64,000 bases of DNA from Methylococcaceae bacterium (GTDB taxonomy: Bacteria > Pseudomonadota > Gammaproteobacteria > Methylococcales > Methylomonadaceae), in NCBI GenBank assembly GCA_030693065.1, contig JAUYBL010000038.1:283314-347313 (forward strand). The letters run 5' to 3'. Of the stretch, positions 19,833 to 27,833 are shown piece after piece. The position numbers were made by a program, and so were the translations under genes. Position 1 is the stretch's first letter. Each line of letters opens with the position of its first letter. A model generated the notes under the pieces. It was given only the letters and a program-made list of their open reading frames with translations. It had not been told where the DNA came from and searched no databases.

Positions 19833-20108
19833 ATGAATAAATCTGAACTTATCACTGCCATCGCTGAACACAGTAATTTAAGCAAAGCAGACGCCGGTCG
19901 AGGCTTAGACGGCATCATAAAATCCATCGAAGCCGCTTTAAAAGCAGGTGATTCAGTAGCCTTAGTGGGTTTTGGAAGTTTTGAAGTTAAAGAACGAGCC
20001 GAGCGTAAAGGTCGCAACCCACAAAGCGGCGCAGAAATCACCATCGCCGCAGCAAAACTACCGGGTTTTAAAGCAGGCAAAAGTTTAAAAGACGCTGTTA
20101 ATGGCTAA
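19833..20108 (+). CDS. hupB: DNA-binding protein HU
   Basis: A 91-residue nucleoid protein. The family signature [19 protein letters not shown] (residues ~46-64) includes the beta-arm that inserts into the minor groove; the N-terminal helices [21 protein letters not shown] are typical. Which of HU-alpha or HU-beta it corresponds to is a guess. Monocistronic by spacing. Confidence 0.93.
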   Translation: MNKSELITAIAEHSNLSKADAGRGLDGIIKSIEAALKAGDSVALVGFGSFEVKERAERKGRNPQSGAEITIAAAKLPGFKAGKSLKDAVNG

Positions 20109-20364
20109 TCCTGGGGTTGATGTCGATACACCTAGTGTAATCCGTTAGATTTTAAAACTGTTTTGCGGTTGCCCGTTGATGATAAGTTTTCATGGACATT
20201 CATGTTGCTATTGACGGGTTCCCACAGCACTATTGATGTTCGACTATGCCGACAACAAATTGTCTCATCCCTCTTTATCAAGATAGTCCCGCCTCGTATA
20301 CAAATAATACCGATCACAATATATTTTTAATTAATCCGTCAATTATTCTAAGTCGCCAAGTTAA

Positions 20365-20569
20365 GCCGTTCGTGGTCGACTGCAAGGAGAGCCTGCCCCG
20401 TTTCATCGGGCATGCAGTAGGTACGACTCCAAGGATGGAGGAGGTAGAGCAACGCAAGGAGCAGTTGCCGAGAGCCTGTCGAACCATGAACGGCTCTTGT
20501 GCCCTTTGGGTATAACCATTCACCCTGACAGTCTTCACCACAAGGTGATCTATAGACAGACGAATGGTT
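20365..20569. repeat. Nested intergenic repeats after HU
   Basis: The outer arms AGCCGTTCGTGG and CCATGAACGGCT belong to the inverted-end family. Inside is a GC-rich unit with GGATGGAGGAGGTAGAGCAA and AAGGAGCAGTTGCCGAGAG, seen in variant form at 17242-17275 and 48364-48404. From 20514 to 20569 a hairpin with arms AACCATTC and GAATGGTT follows. The rest of the 20109-20721 gap shows no gene. Confidence 0.65.
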
Positions 20570-20721
20570 AATCCTTAAATTATCATCGTCGATCCAGCTG
20601 CCTAACATTTAAATGACAATAAAATATGAACTTATTGGGATTGGTATAATCATTTATAGCTGCTAGCCCTTCCAATTCAGTTAAATAATGAATTGCACTT
20701 ATGAGTTGAATCTAAGAATTT

Positions 20722-21384
20722 TTACAGTGTGTGCTCACTAATAAAATCAGCGATGTCTTCTTTGGCAAGGCCGGATAACTGTTTGCGTTTTAGCGTGCTA
20801 CGCAGGTCTTGCAAAATCATTTTGGTGCGCTTTGAGCCATAAGGTTCACGATTGATATAAATATCCAGCGTCATTAACGCCGCATCACGAAGTTCATAGT
20901 TATTGGCACTTGCAGCGACAATTAACGCAGACACGGTAGCTTTATTAGGTTGACGCACTGACGATAGCGCATCCGCTGCACTAATACGTATTTCTTCATT
21001 ATTGTTAGCTTGCATTGTTGATACCAGCAACTGCTCGGATGCCTTGGTTGGGTAGGCAGCCAATTGATCAATCGCATCGACACGTGTACCAATGTCGGCG
21101 CTTTTTAACTCCTTTTGGGCGGAGCGTATTTGACGATCAACAATCGGGGCGGCTTTAGTTTCCGCTTTGGGCTCTTTGTTGGCCTTTAATCCAGCTGAAA
21201 GTGATTGTAAATTCGGCGGTGGTGCCACTGGCTCTTGCGTTGATAGGGATGGCTGTTTAGGGATTTCAGCAATTGGCGGCGCAGATGCGGGTGGAATTGG
21301 TTTGTAAAAATAGCCAGCAAGATACAAATGCGAGGCGATGATTGCGCCAACCAAGAACAGACAAATACCGGTAAAAATTTTCAT
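20722..21384 (-). CDS. Membrane-anchored HEAT-repeat protein
   Basis: 220 residues. N-terminal membrane anchor or uncleaved signal (residues 5-25), a Pro-rich linker (about 30-85, PPASAPPIAEIPKQP), then at least three HEAT-like helical pairs (about 90-190: IGTRVDAIDQLAAYP, EEIRISAADALSSV, YELRDAALMTLDIYI). Such repeats bind proteins; the partner is unknown. Divergent from the nitrate locus. Confidence 0.65.
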   Translation of the reverse strand: MKIFTGICLFLVGAIIASHLYLAGYFYKPIPPASAPPIAEIPKQPSLSTQEPVAPPPNLQSLSAGLKANKEPKAETKAAPIVDRQIRSAQKELKSADIGTRVDAIDQLAAYPTKASEQLLVSTMQANNNEEIRISAADALSSVRQPNKATVSALIVAASANNYELRDAALMTLDIYINREPYGSKRTKMILQDLRSTLKRKQLSGLAKEDIADFISEHTL

Positions 21385-21654
21385 GATATGCCCCCAGAAG
21401 CGATAAATTGGCTAACGTGTACCCACTTTATCGGCAGAAATACTCTTAAATTATGGCGTCGACGTAACACCTGTCGCCTAGCAATAAAAAGTCGCTAATA
21501 AGCAAACAAGCCGAACGGTCCGCAGTCTATGGTATTACAAGGATCAATAGAGTCAATCGCCCAGTTGATCACAAAACAATGTCTTTAAGTTCCTTCTTCA
21601 GCAAGATACCGCGATGATTGGGGATGAGAGAAATAGTCAATAAACTCGATCTAC

Positions 21655-21671
21655 AGCACTATTCTGGTGCA
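21655..21671. promoter_or_regulatory. NtrC-like binding site 1
   Basis: AGCACTATTCTGGTGCA: GCAC-N7-GTGC with the spacing of the enterobacterial NtrC enhancer. Its centre is about 160 bp upstream of the expected start site of the sigma-54 promoter. Confidence 0.7.
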
Positions 21672-21685
21672 AAAATATCAAAAAT

Positions 21686-21702
21686 TGCACATTTGTGATG
21701 CG
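21686..21702. promoter_or_regulatory. NtrC-like binding site 2 (weaker)
   Basis: TGCACATTTGTGATGCG keeps one perfect half (TGCAC) and three of four key bases in the other. It starts 31 bp after site 1, about three helical turns, as in the paired NtrC sites upstream of glnA. Confidence 0.5.
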
Positions 21703-21798
21703 GCAATTCTCCATTTTCAGCCAAACCCAAAAGCACAGCAAAATTTCAACCTATTGTTTTTAATATATTAATCATTAAAAAAGCCTTAAAAATAAATC

Positions 21799-21814
21799 TG
21801 GCATATCGTTTGCT
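21799..21814 (+). promoter_or_regulatory. Sigma-54 promoter of the nitrate locus
   Basis: TGGCATATCGTTTGCT: GG at 21800-21801 and GC at 21812-21813, exactly 10 nt apart, close to the TGGCAC-N5-TTGCA consensus. Transcription would begin near 21825, just before the first leader hairpin. Confidence 0.8.
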
Positions 21815-21829
21815 TTATATAAACTGAGA

Positions 21830-21936
21830 ACTCCAACGGCGGAGTAAATTACCTCCTGGTTCATTGAACCTTATGACAACGGCGTCAACCAAACGAAATG
21901 TCTTCGGCATTTTGTTCAGTTGACGCCTTTTTTTTT
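21830..21936 (+). promoter_or_regulatory. Two-hexaloop (ANTAR/NasR-type) antitermination leader
   Basis: Hairpin 1 (21830-21845, 5-bp stem ACTCC/GGAGT) and hairpin 2 (21874-21887, stem TGAC/GTCA) each display the same loop AACGGC, with A at position 1 and G at 4 as in ANTAR-protein RNA targets. The 3' side of hairpin 2 is part of the left arm of a terminator (21881-21920; about 18 of 20 positions pair, one as G-U) followed by nine T's. Hairpin 2 and the terminator are therefore mutually exclusive. This is the logic of the Klebsiella nasF leader, where NasR binds in the presence of nitrate. A third small hairpin (21858-21870) lies in the linker. Confidence 0.82.
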
Positions 21937-21965
21937 GACTTTTTTTAATACTTGATGGAGTAACC

Positions 21966-23366
21966 ATGAACTTAACCAGCCTGGTGACTATAAAAAAACT
22001 GGCAACAGCGCTTTGCACCCTAGCCGCTGTATCGTCTTTAACCTTGTCGGCTAATGTTTATGCCGCCGAAAAACTTGAGAAAGAAAGCCTGAAATTAGGC
22101 TTCATCAAACTGACCGACATGGCGCCGTTGGCCGTGGCGTTGGAAAAAGGCTATTTCGAAGATGAAGGTTTATCTGTGCAACTCGAAGCGCAAGCCAACT
22201 GGAAAGTATTGTTGGATCGCGTTATCAGCGGCGAACTGGACGGTGCGCACATGCTCGCCACCCTGCCCTTCGGTACCGCCATTGGCTACGGTACCAAAGC
22301 CGATATTGTCAGCGCCTTTACCATGACTTTAAACGGTGATGCGATAACGGTATCCAATGATGTCTGGAAACAAATGAAACCGCAGATTCCGGTTAAAGAC
22401 GGCAAGCTTGTACATCCAGTCAAAGCCGACACCTTAAAACCGGTACTGGAAAAATACAAAGCCGCAGGCAAGCCTTTCAATATGGCGATGACCTTTCCGG
22501 TCGGCACTCACAATATGAAATTGCGCTACTGGCTGGCGGCCGGTGGGATCAAGCCCGGATTTTATGCACCGCCTGAAGATACTTCCGGTCAAATTGACGC
22601 CGAAGCCATGCTGTCTGTGACTCCGCCGCCGCAAATGCCAGCCACGATGGATTCAGGCACGATTGTCGGCTATTGCGTCGGCGAGCCGTGGAATCAACAA
22701 GCAGTATTTAAAGGCATCGGTGTACCGGTCATCAGCGATTACGAATTGATGAAAAACAGCGCTGAAAAAATCTTCGGCGTGACTAAAGAGTTCGCGGACA
22801 AAAATCCCAACACTCACAAAGCCATCGTCAAAGCCTTGATTCGTGCCTCAATGTGGCTGGATGCGGAGAACAATAAAAATCGTAATGAAGGCGTGGAAAT
22901 GTTGTCGCAAAAACAATATGTCGGTGCCGATTACGAAATTCTCGCCAACAGCATGAACGGCACTTTCGAATATGAAAAAGGCGATAAACGTCCGCTGGCT
23001 GATTTCAACGTGTTCTTCCGTCATAACGGTTCTTACCCATATTACAGCGATGCCATCTGGAGCCTGACGCAAATGCGCCGCTGGGGACAAATCAACGAAT
23101 ACAAACCCGATGCCTGGTACCTTGAAACCGCAAAAAAAGTCTATCGTCCTGATGTGTTCATGGCGGCGGCCAAAGCACTGATTGCCGATGGTAAAGCCAA
23201 AGCCAGCGATTTCCCTGCTGATAGTGAAACAGGCATTAAACCGGCCAGCGCCGAGTTTATCGACGGCGTTAGCTTCGATGCCAATAAGCCAAATGACTAC
23301 CTTGCCAAGTTTGCTATCGGCCTTAAAGGCAAGCAAAAAGTGGTCGGCGGCAAGGTGGTTGAGTAA
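21966..23366 (+). CDS. nrtA: Nitrate ABC transporter, substrate-binding protein
   Basis: A 466-residue NrtA/CmpA-family binding protein. Signal peptide about residues 1-33 (ending VYAA), then LKLGFIKLTDMAPLAVALEKGYFEDEGL, the family N-terminal lobe, and HMLATLPFGTAIGYG near the ligand pocket; the GYCVGEPWNQQAV segment is conserved. Known members bind nitrate or nitrite (CmpA binds bicarbonate); the context selects nitrate. First gene after the antitermination leader; nrtB follows after a palindromic repeat. Confidence 0.92.
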   Translation: MNLTSLVTIKKLATALCTLAAVSSLTLSANVYAAEKLEKESLKLGFIKLTDMAPLAVALEKGYFEDEGLSVQLEAQANWKVLLDRVISGELDGAHMLATLPFGTAIGYGTKADIVSAFTMTLNGDAITVSNDVWKQMKPQIPVKDGKLVHPVKADTLKPVLEKYKAAGKPFNMAMTFPVGTHNMKLRYWLAAGGIKPGFYAPPEDTSGQIDAEAMLSVTPPPQMPATMDSGTIVGYCVGEPWNQQAVFKGIGVPVISDYELMKNSAEKIFGVTKEFADKNPNTHKAIVKALIRASMWLDAENNKNRNEGVEMLSQKQYVGADYEILANSMNGTFEYEKGDKRPLADFNVFFRHNGSYPYYSDAIWSLTQMRRWGQINEYKPDAWYLETAKKVYRPDVFMAAAKALIADGKAKASDFPADSETGIKPASAEFIDGVSFDANKPNDYLAKFAIGLKGKQKVVGGKVVE

Positions 23367-23371
23367 AAAAG

Positions 23372-23455
23372 GTAGGTTGGGTTAACAGCTTTATCGTTAA
23401 CCCAACATCACCGTGCAAACAAGTTGGGTTGCCAAACAGCGGCAGCCCAACCTAC
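23372..23455. repeat. Palindromic repeat between nrtA and nrtB
   Basis: The outer arms GTAGGTTGGG / CCCAACCTAC and an inner GTTGGGTTAAC / GTTAACCCAAC pair form a branched hairpin. REP-like placement after the first gene could stabilise nrtA mRNA and so favour the binding protein over the membrane parts; that effect is inference. Confidence 0.7.
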
Positions 23456-23479
23456 ACAATAAAATTCTAGGTGATCAAA

Positions 23480-24496
23480 ATGACTAACCAACTGATCAAA
23501 TTTTTAAACGTAACCGGCCTGACCTGGTTTGTACCCTTGGTAAAAATTGCGGCGGGAGAAAACCCGGTACTGCAAATACGCCAGCTACTGTTGATTATTG
23601 GCGTACCGGTTATCGCCTTTATGATATTTCTGGGCCTGTGGAGTGTTTCCGCATCTAAGGTCAACACCAGTTTGGGCGCAATACCTGGCCCTATTGCGGT
23701 TTGGCATGAAGCGGGCGGCTTATTAGATGAGCATTACGCCGAGCGAGCTAAAGAAGATGCTTATTATCAGCGCCAGCAACAACGTAATGCTGAAAAAACT
23801 GCCGCAGATCCGGCCGCTGAAACCAAAACTCGTCCTTACAACGGCCAAGCCACTTACCTGGATAAAATTTTCACCAGCCTTTACACGGTGTTCGCAGGCT
23901 TTGTGATTGCGACCGTTATTGCCGTGCCGCTGGGTTTATTGTGCGGCATGAGCCCGGTATTCAACATTGCTTTCAATCCGCTGATTCAAATCTTTAAACC
24001 GGTGTCGCCGCTGGCATGGCTGCCGATTGTCACCTTAGTGGTCAGCGCAGTGTATGTCACCACCGATGACTCCTGGTTTGAAAAATCGTTTCTGACTTCG
24101 GCTATTACCGTCACCTTATGCTCATTGTGGCCGACCTTGATCAATACCGCCGTGGGCGTGTCATCAGTTGATAAAGATTTGGTGAACGTCGGCAAGGTAC
24201 TGCGCCTTAGCTGGAGCACGCAAATCAAAAAAATCATTATTCCTTCGTCACTGCCCTACATCTTCACCGGTATGCGACTGTCATTAGGCGTGGGCTGGAT
24301 GGTGTTGATTGCCGCGGAAATGCTGGCGCAAAACCCTGGCTTGGGGAAATTCGTCTGGGATGAATTTCAAAACGGCAGTTCCAACTCCTTGGCCAGAATC
24401 ATGGTGGCCGTGTTCACCATCGGCCTGATCGGTTTTGCTCTGGATCGCATCATGCAGTCGTTCCAAAAGGTTTTCTCGTTCGGTAAGACGATTTAA
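23480..24496 (+). CDS. nrtB: Nitrate ABC transporter, permease
   Basis: A 338-residue BPD-type permease. One N-terminal membrane helix (about 32-55), a hydrophilic stretch rich in Glu/Gln/Arg (about 75-115, YYQRQQQRNAEKTAAD), then about five helices, with the EAA-loop region near KVLRLSWSTQIKKIIIPSSLPYIFTGM that contacts the ATPase. ATG at 23480 is preferred over GTG at 23471 because the AGGTGAT ribosome site then has correct spacing. The double ATPase gene starts 14 nt after the stop codon. Confidence 0.9.
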   Translation: MTNQLIKFLNVTGLTWFVPLVKIAAGENPVLQIRQLLLIIGVPVIAFMIFLGLWSVSASKVNTSLGAIPGPIAVWHEAGGLLDEHYAERAKEDAYYQRQQQRNAEKTAADPAAETKTRPYNGQATYLDKIFTSLYTVFAGFVIATVIAVPLGLLCGMSPVFNIAFNPLIQIFKPVSPLAWLPIVTLVVSAVYVTTDDSWFEKSFLTSAITVTLCSLWPTLINTAVGVSSVDKDLVNVGKVLRLSWSTQIKKIIIPSSLPYIFTGMRLSLGVGWMVLIAAEMLAQNPGLGKFVWDEFQNGSSNSLARIMVAVFTIGLIGFALDRIMQSFQKVFSFGKTI

Positions 24497-24509
24497 ACAG
24501 GAGCCGGTA

Positions 24510-26264
24510 ATGACTCAATTAATGATTAAACAGGTAGTTAACATGTCCACGACTTCAACGACATTGTCACCCTCTAACGATGCCTTTTTGCCGCTGCTGG
24601 AATTGAAAGCCGTCAGTAAATCTTATGGCGAAGGCAAAGAGAAGGCTTCGATTCTCAACAATATCAACCTGTCTATCAAACAAGGCGAGTTTATCGCGAT
24701 TGTCGGTTTTTCCGGCAGCGGCAAAACCACGCTGGTATCCACTATTGCAGGTCTGATACAGGCCGACAGCGGTGCGGTGCTAAAACAAGGCGAGCCCATC
24801 ACCAGTCCCGGCCCCGATCGCGGCGTCGTGTTTCAAAACTACTCGCTGATGCCTTGGCTAACTGTTTTTCAAAACGTTGCCTTGGCAGTGGATCAAATCT
24901 TCAAAGATTGGACCGCCGAGCAACGCAAAGCGCACACCGAAAAATATGTGCGCATGGTGAACTTGGGCAACGCCATGAACAAAAAACCCGCTGAACTTTC
25001 CGGCGGCATGCGGCAACGGGTTAACGTTGCCAGAGCCTTGGCGGCCAATCCGGACATTCTGTTACTGGATGAGCCATTAAGCGCGCTGGATGCATTAACG
25101 CGCGGCAATCTGCAGGATGAGATTTTGAGAATCTGGGAGCAGGAAAAGAAAACCGTCATCCTGATTACCAATGATGTCGATGAAGCCATCTACATGGCCG
25201 ATCGCGTCATTCCGCTCAATCCCGGCCCGGACGCGACATTAGGCCCGGATTTTACCATCGACATCGAACGCCCGAGGGACAGAACGGCGTTAAATCACAA
25301 CCCAAAATTCAAGCAGTATCGGGCAGAAATCACCCAATACCTGATGGACATCGGCATGCAGAAAAACCTGGTCTCAGACCAGAAGCAAATCAAATTGCCG
25401 GATGTACGCCCTAACACCAGCAATGATTTCAAACTGGATACGTCGACCTTAAAACCCGGCAAAAACGATTTAGGCAAACCACGCTATCTGGAGTTTTCGC
25501 AATTGTCGAAAGTCTACCCAACACCCGACGGCAACAGCACCGTTAAGGTCGTGGACGGCTTCGACCTGAAAATGAAAAAAGGCGAGTTCATTTCCATCAT
25601 CGGCCATTCCGGTTGCGGTAAATCGACGGTGTTATCGATGACGGCGGGCTTAAACAGCATCTCGGAAGGCGTGATTATTCTGGACAACAAAGAAATTGCC
25701 GCAGCCGGGCCGGATCGCGGCGTCGTATTTCAAGCACCCAGTCTGTTTCCGTGGCTCACGGCTTTCGAAAATGTCATGTTGGGGGTCGATAAAGTCTATC
25801 CGCACGCCTCGCAATCGGAGCGCGAAGACATCGTTGAATACTATCTAACCCGCGTCGGCCTAGTCGATTCCATGTTTAAAAAAGCCGCCGACATGTCCAA
25901 CGGCATGCGCCAGCGTGTCGGCATCGCCCGCGCCTTTGCCTTGTCACCCAAGCTGTTATTGCTGGACGAACCGTTCGGGATGCTGGATTCCTTAACCCGT
26001 TGGGAATTACAAGACGTGTTGATGGAAGTCTGGGACAGAACCCAAGTCACCGCGATTGTGGTCACTCATGATGTCGATGAAGCCATTTTGCTGGCCGACC
26101 GCGTGGTGATGATGACCAACGGCCCGCACGCCACCATCGGCAAAATTGAAGAAATCGATTTACCCCGGCCGCGTAGCCGACAAGCGTTATTGACTCACCC
26201 AGATTATTACCGCTATCGGGAAAGCATCTTGAGCTTCCTCACTGAATGCGACCACACCCATTGA
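24510..26264 (+). CDS. Nitrate ABC transporter, two ATPase domains in one chain
   Basis: 584 residues: two complete nucleotide-binding domains joined by a linker of about 90 residues, replacing separate NrtC and NrtD. Domain 1: Walker A GFSGSGKTT (~66), signature LSGGM (~164), Walker B LLLDEP (~183), and TNDVDEA (~219) where the switch histidine is replaced by Asn. Domain 2: Walker A GHSGCGKST (~365), signature MSNGM (~462), Walker B LLLDEP (~482), THDVDEA (~519) with the histidine kept. The composite site formed by domain 1 Walker motifs and the domain 2 signature therefore carries both departures; the other site is canonical. ATG at 24510 has a CAGGAG site; ATG at 24543 is possible. Confidence 0.92.
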   Translation: MTQLMIKQVVNMSTTSTTLSPSNDAFLPLLELKAVSKSYGEGKEKASILNNINLSIKQGEFIAIVGFSGSGKTTLVSTIAGLIQADSGAVLKQGEPITSPGPDRGVVFQNYSLMPWLTVFQNVALAVDQIFKDWTAEQRKAHTEKYVRMVNLGNAMNKKPAELSGGMRQRVNVARALAANPDILLLDEPLSALDALTRGNLQDEILRIWEQEKKTVILITNDVDEAIYMADRVIPLNPGPDATLGPDFTIDIERPRDRTALNHNPKFKQYRAEITQYLMDIGMQKNLVSDQKQIKLPDVRPNTSNDFKLDTSTLKPGKNDLGKPRYLEFSQLSKVYPTPDGNSTVKVVDGFDLKMKKGEFISIIGHSGCGKSTVLSMTAGLNSISEGVIILDNKEIAAAGPDRGVVFQAPSLFPWLTAFENVMLGVDKVYPHASQSEREDIVEYYLTRVGLVDSMFKKAADMSNGMRQRVGIARAFALSPKLLLLDEPFGMLDSLTRWELQDVLMEVWDRTQVTAIVVTHDVDEAILLADRVVMMTNGPHATIGKIEEIDLPRPRSRQALLTHPDYYRYRESILSFLTECDHTH

Positions 26265-26284
26265 TTTTGTCTTAAGGAATTGCC

Positions 26285-27604
26285 ATGACCACATCACAAC
26301 GCAAAACCAGAGTTTCCATCTCCCTGTTCGCTTTAACTTTAAGTTCAAGCCCGGTCTCAGCCGACATCACCAAAGAAGTCGAAGATGCCCTTAACTTTTA
26401 CCATTACGGCAAAAACGGCGCGGTAAAACTTGATCTTAACTATCGCTATGAAAATGTCGATCAGGATAAAGGCACTAAAGTGGCGGCGGGTAAATACAAA
26501 GGCCAATATCCTGATACCGCCAATGCCAATACCGCTCGCTTACGCGCCGGTTTGTTATCGCCCACGTTTTACGGTTTTCAAGGTTATGCCGAATACGAAG
26601 GCAATCTTGCCATGCAGGAAGACTTCAACAGCACCCGTAATGGACTCACACAGTTTTCAACAGTTGCAGACCCGGAAAAAAGTGAACTGAACCAACTATG
26701 GCTGAGCTATGCCGGTATCCCAGACACCATGATCAAAGGCGGTCGGCAACGTATCAAGCTTGATGACGACCGGTTTATCGGCAACGTTGGCTGGCGACAA
26801 ATGGAAACCACCTTCGATTCGGTGCTGATTACTCATAACAACCAACAGCTATTTGGCCTAACCGTAAACGCAGGCTATATCGGCAATATCCAAACCTTTA
26901 CCGCAACCACTGAAAACATCAACGCACCGATTCTTAACGTTAGTTACAAAGTGGGAGATTACGGCACTGCAATTGGCTATGGCTACTGGCTGGATTACAC
27001 CGAGAAAGAAAATTTCGAAAAATCCAGTGAAACCTATGGGTTACGTTTTACGAATTTTCAAAAACCCGGCGACTCGTTCAAATTAAGCGACAACTACGGC
27101 TTGGTTTACACCGCCGAATGGGGCTATCAACAAGATTACGGACACGGCAAAACAGCTTATGACGCTAATCGGCTCAATTTGATGGGCGGCTTTACTGCTT
27201 ACAACTTTACTGTTCAAGGTGCGATGGAGCAGTTGGATGGTAAAGGCGTAAACAAAACGTTTGATACGCCACTGGGCACCAATCATGCTTTTCAGGGCTG
27301 GGCCGACTTATTTTTGGTTACGCCTAAAGACGGTATTCGCGATGTATTCGCGACTGTCAGCAGCATATTTGATCGAGGCGAAGTGGTTTTAACCGGCGTT
27401 TTCCATAACTTTACCGACGACACCGGACAACATCAGTATGGCAAGGAATGGGATTTTCAGGCTACCAAAAAATTCGGCAAACATTATTCATTGCTGGCCA
27501 AGTACGCTTATTACAGCTCGGACAACTCTATCCCGGCCGCACCCGGTGCCTTTACTACAACAGATACCCAAAAGATTTGGCTTCAAGGCAATATTAGTTT
27601 TTAG
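26285..27604 (+). CDS. Outer-membrane beta-barrel protein (alginate-export-like) in the nitrate locus
   Basis: 439 residues with a signal peptide (about 1-26, ending PVSA) and repeated amphipathic strands with aromatic girdles (LDLNYRYENV, GYAEYEGNL, LNQLWLSYAGI, GGRQRIKLDDDRFIGNVGWRQ), finishing WLQGNISF with the terminal Phe of outer-membrane barrels. The GRQ..DD.RF.G..GWRQ segment is typical of the alginate-export/OprE-like barrel group. It begins 20 nt after the ATPase gene, which suggests an outer-membrane channel for nitrate or nitrite; that role is inferred from position only. Confidence 0.75.
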   Translation: MTTSQRKTRVSISLFALTLSSSPVSADITKEVEDALNFYHYGKNGAVKLDLNYRYENVDQDKGTKVAAGKYKGQYPDTANANTARLRAGLLSPTFYGFQGYAEYEGNLAMQEDFNSTRNGLTQFSTVADPEKSELNQLWLSYAGIPDTMIKGGRQRIKLDDDRFIGNVGWRQMETTFDSVLITHNNQQLFGLTVNAGYIGNIQTFTATTENINAPILNVSYKVGDYGTAIGYGYWLDYTEKENFEKSSETYGLRFTNFQKPGDSFKLSDNYGLVYTAEWGYQQDYGHGKTAYDANRLNLMGGFTAYNFTVQGAMEQLDGKGVNKTFDTPLGTNHAFQGWADLFLVTPKDGIRDVFATVSSIFDRGEVVLTGVFHNFTDDTGQHQYGKEWDFQATKKFGKHYSLLAKYAYYSSDNSIPAAPGAFTTTDTQKIWLQGNISF

Positions 27605-27639
27605 CGTTAAGAACTCGTTCCCATTTATGCCCTTTGGGT

Positions 27640-27785
27640 ACGCGCTGCGTCACGGCCCATTAAATTTAGGGTTGGCAGTCCCTTCTCCCTCCGGGAGAAG
27701 GTTAGGATGAGGGGGATCTAATAGAACTTTTTTCCTTTTTTATTCTCCTCACCCCAGCCCTCTCCAGCAGGAGAGGGAGCTAATG
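27640..27785. repeat. GGGAGAAGGTTAGGATGAGGG-type repeats between barrel gene and nirB
   Basis: Contains GGGAGAAGGTTAGGATGAGG and, further on, TCCTCACCCCAGCCCTCTCC with CAGGAGAGGG, as imperfect inverted copies. The same words recur at 48241-48570. It lies inside the presumed operon and could form a large hairpin. Confidence 0.6.
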
Positions 27786-27833
27786 GGAATGACGCTTATC
27801 GTTGGAACCATGAAATAAAACTAGAGGTACATC

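Noticed and set aside
20246..20608. Overlapping frames in both directions (75-89 codons)
   Set aside because: They are translations of the nested intergenic repeats; the same words appear elsewhere in other frames.
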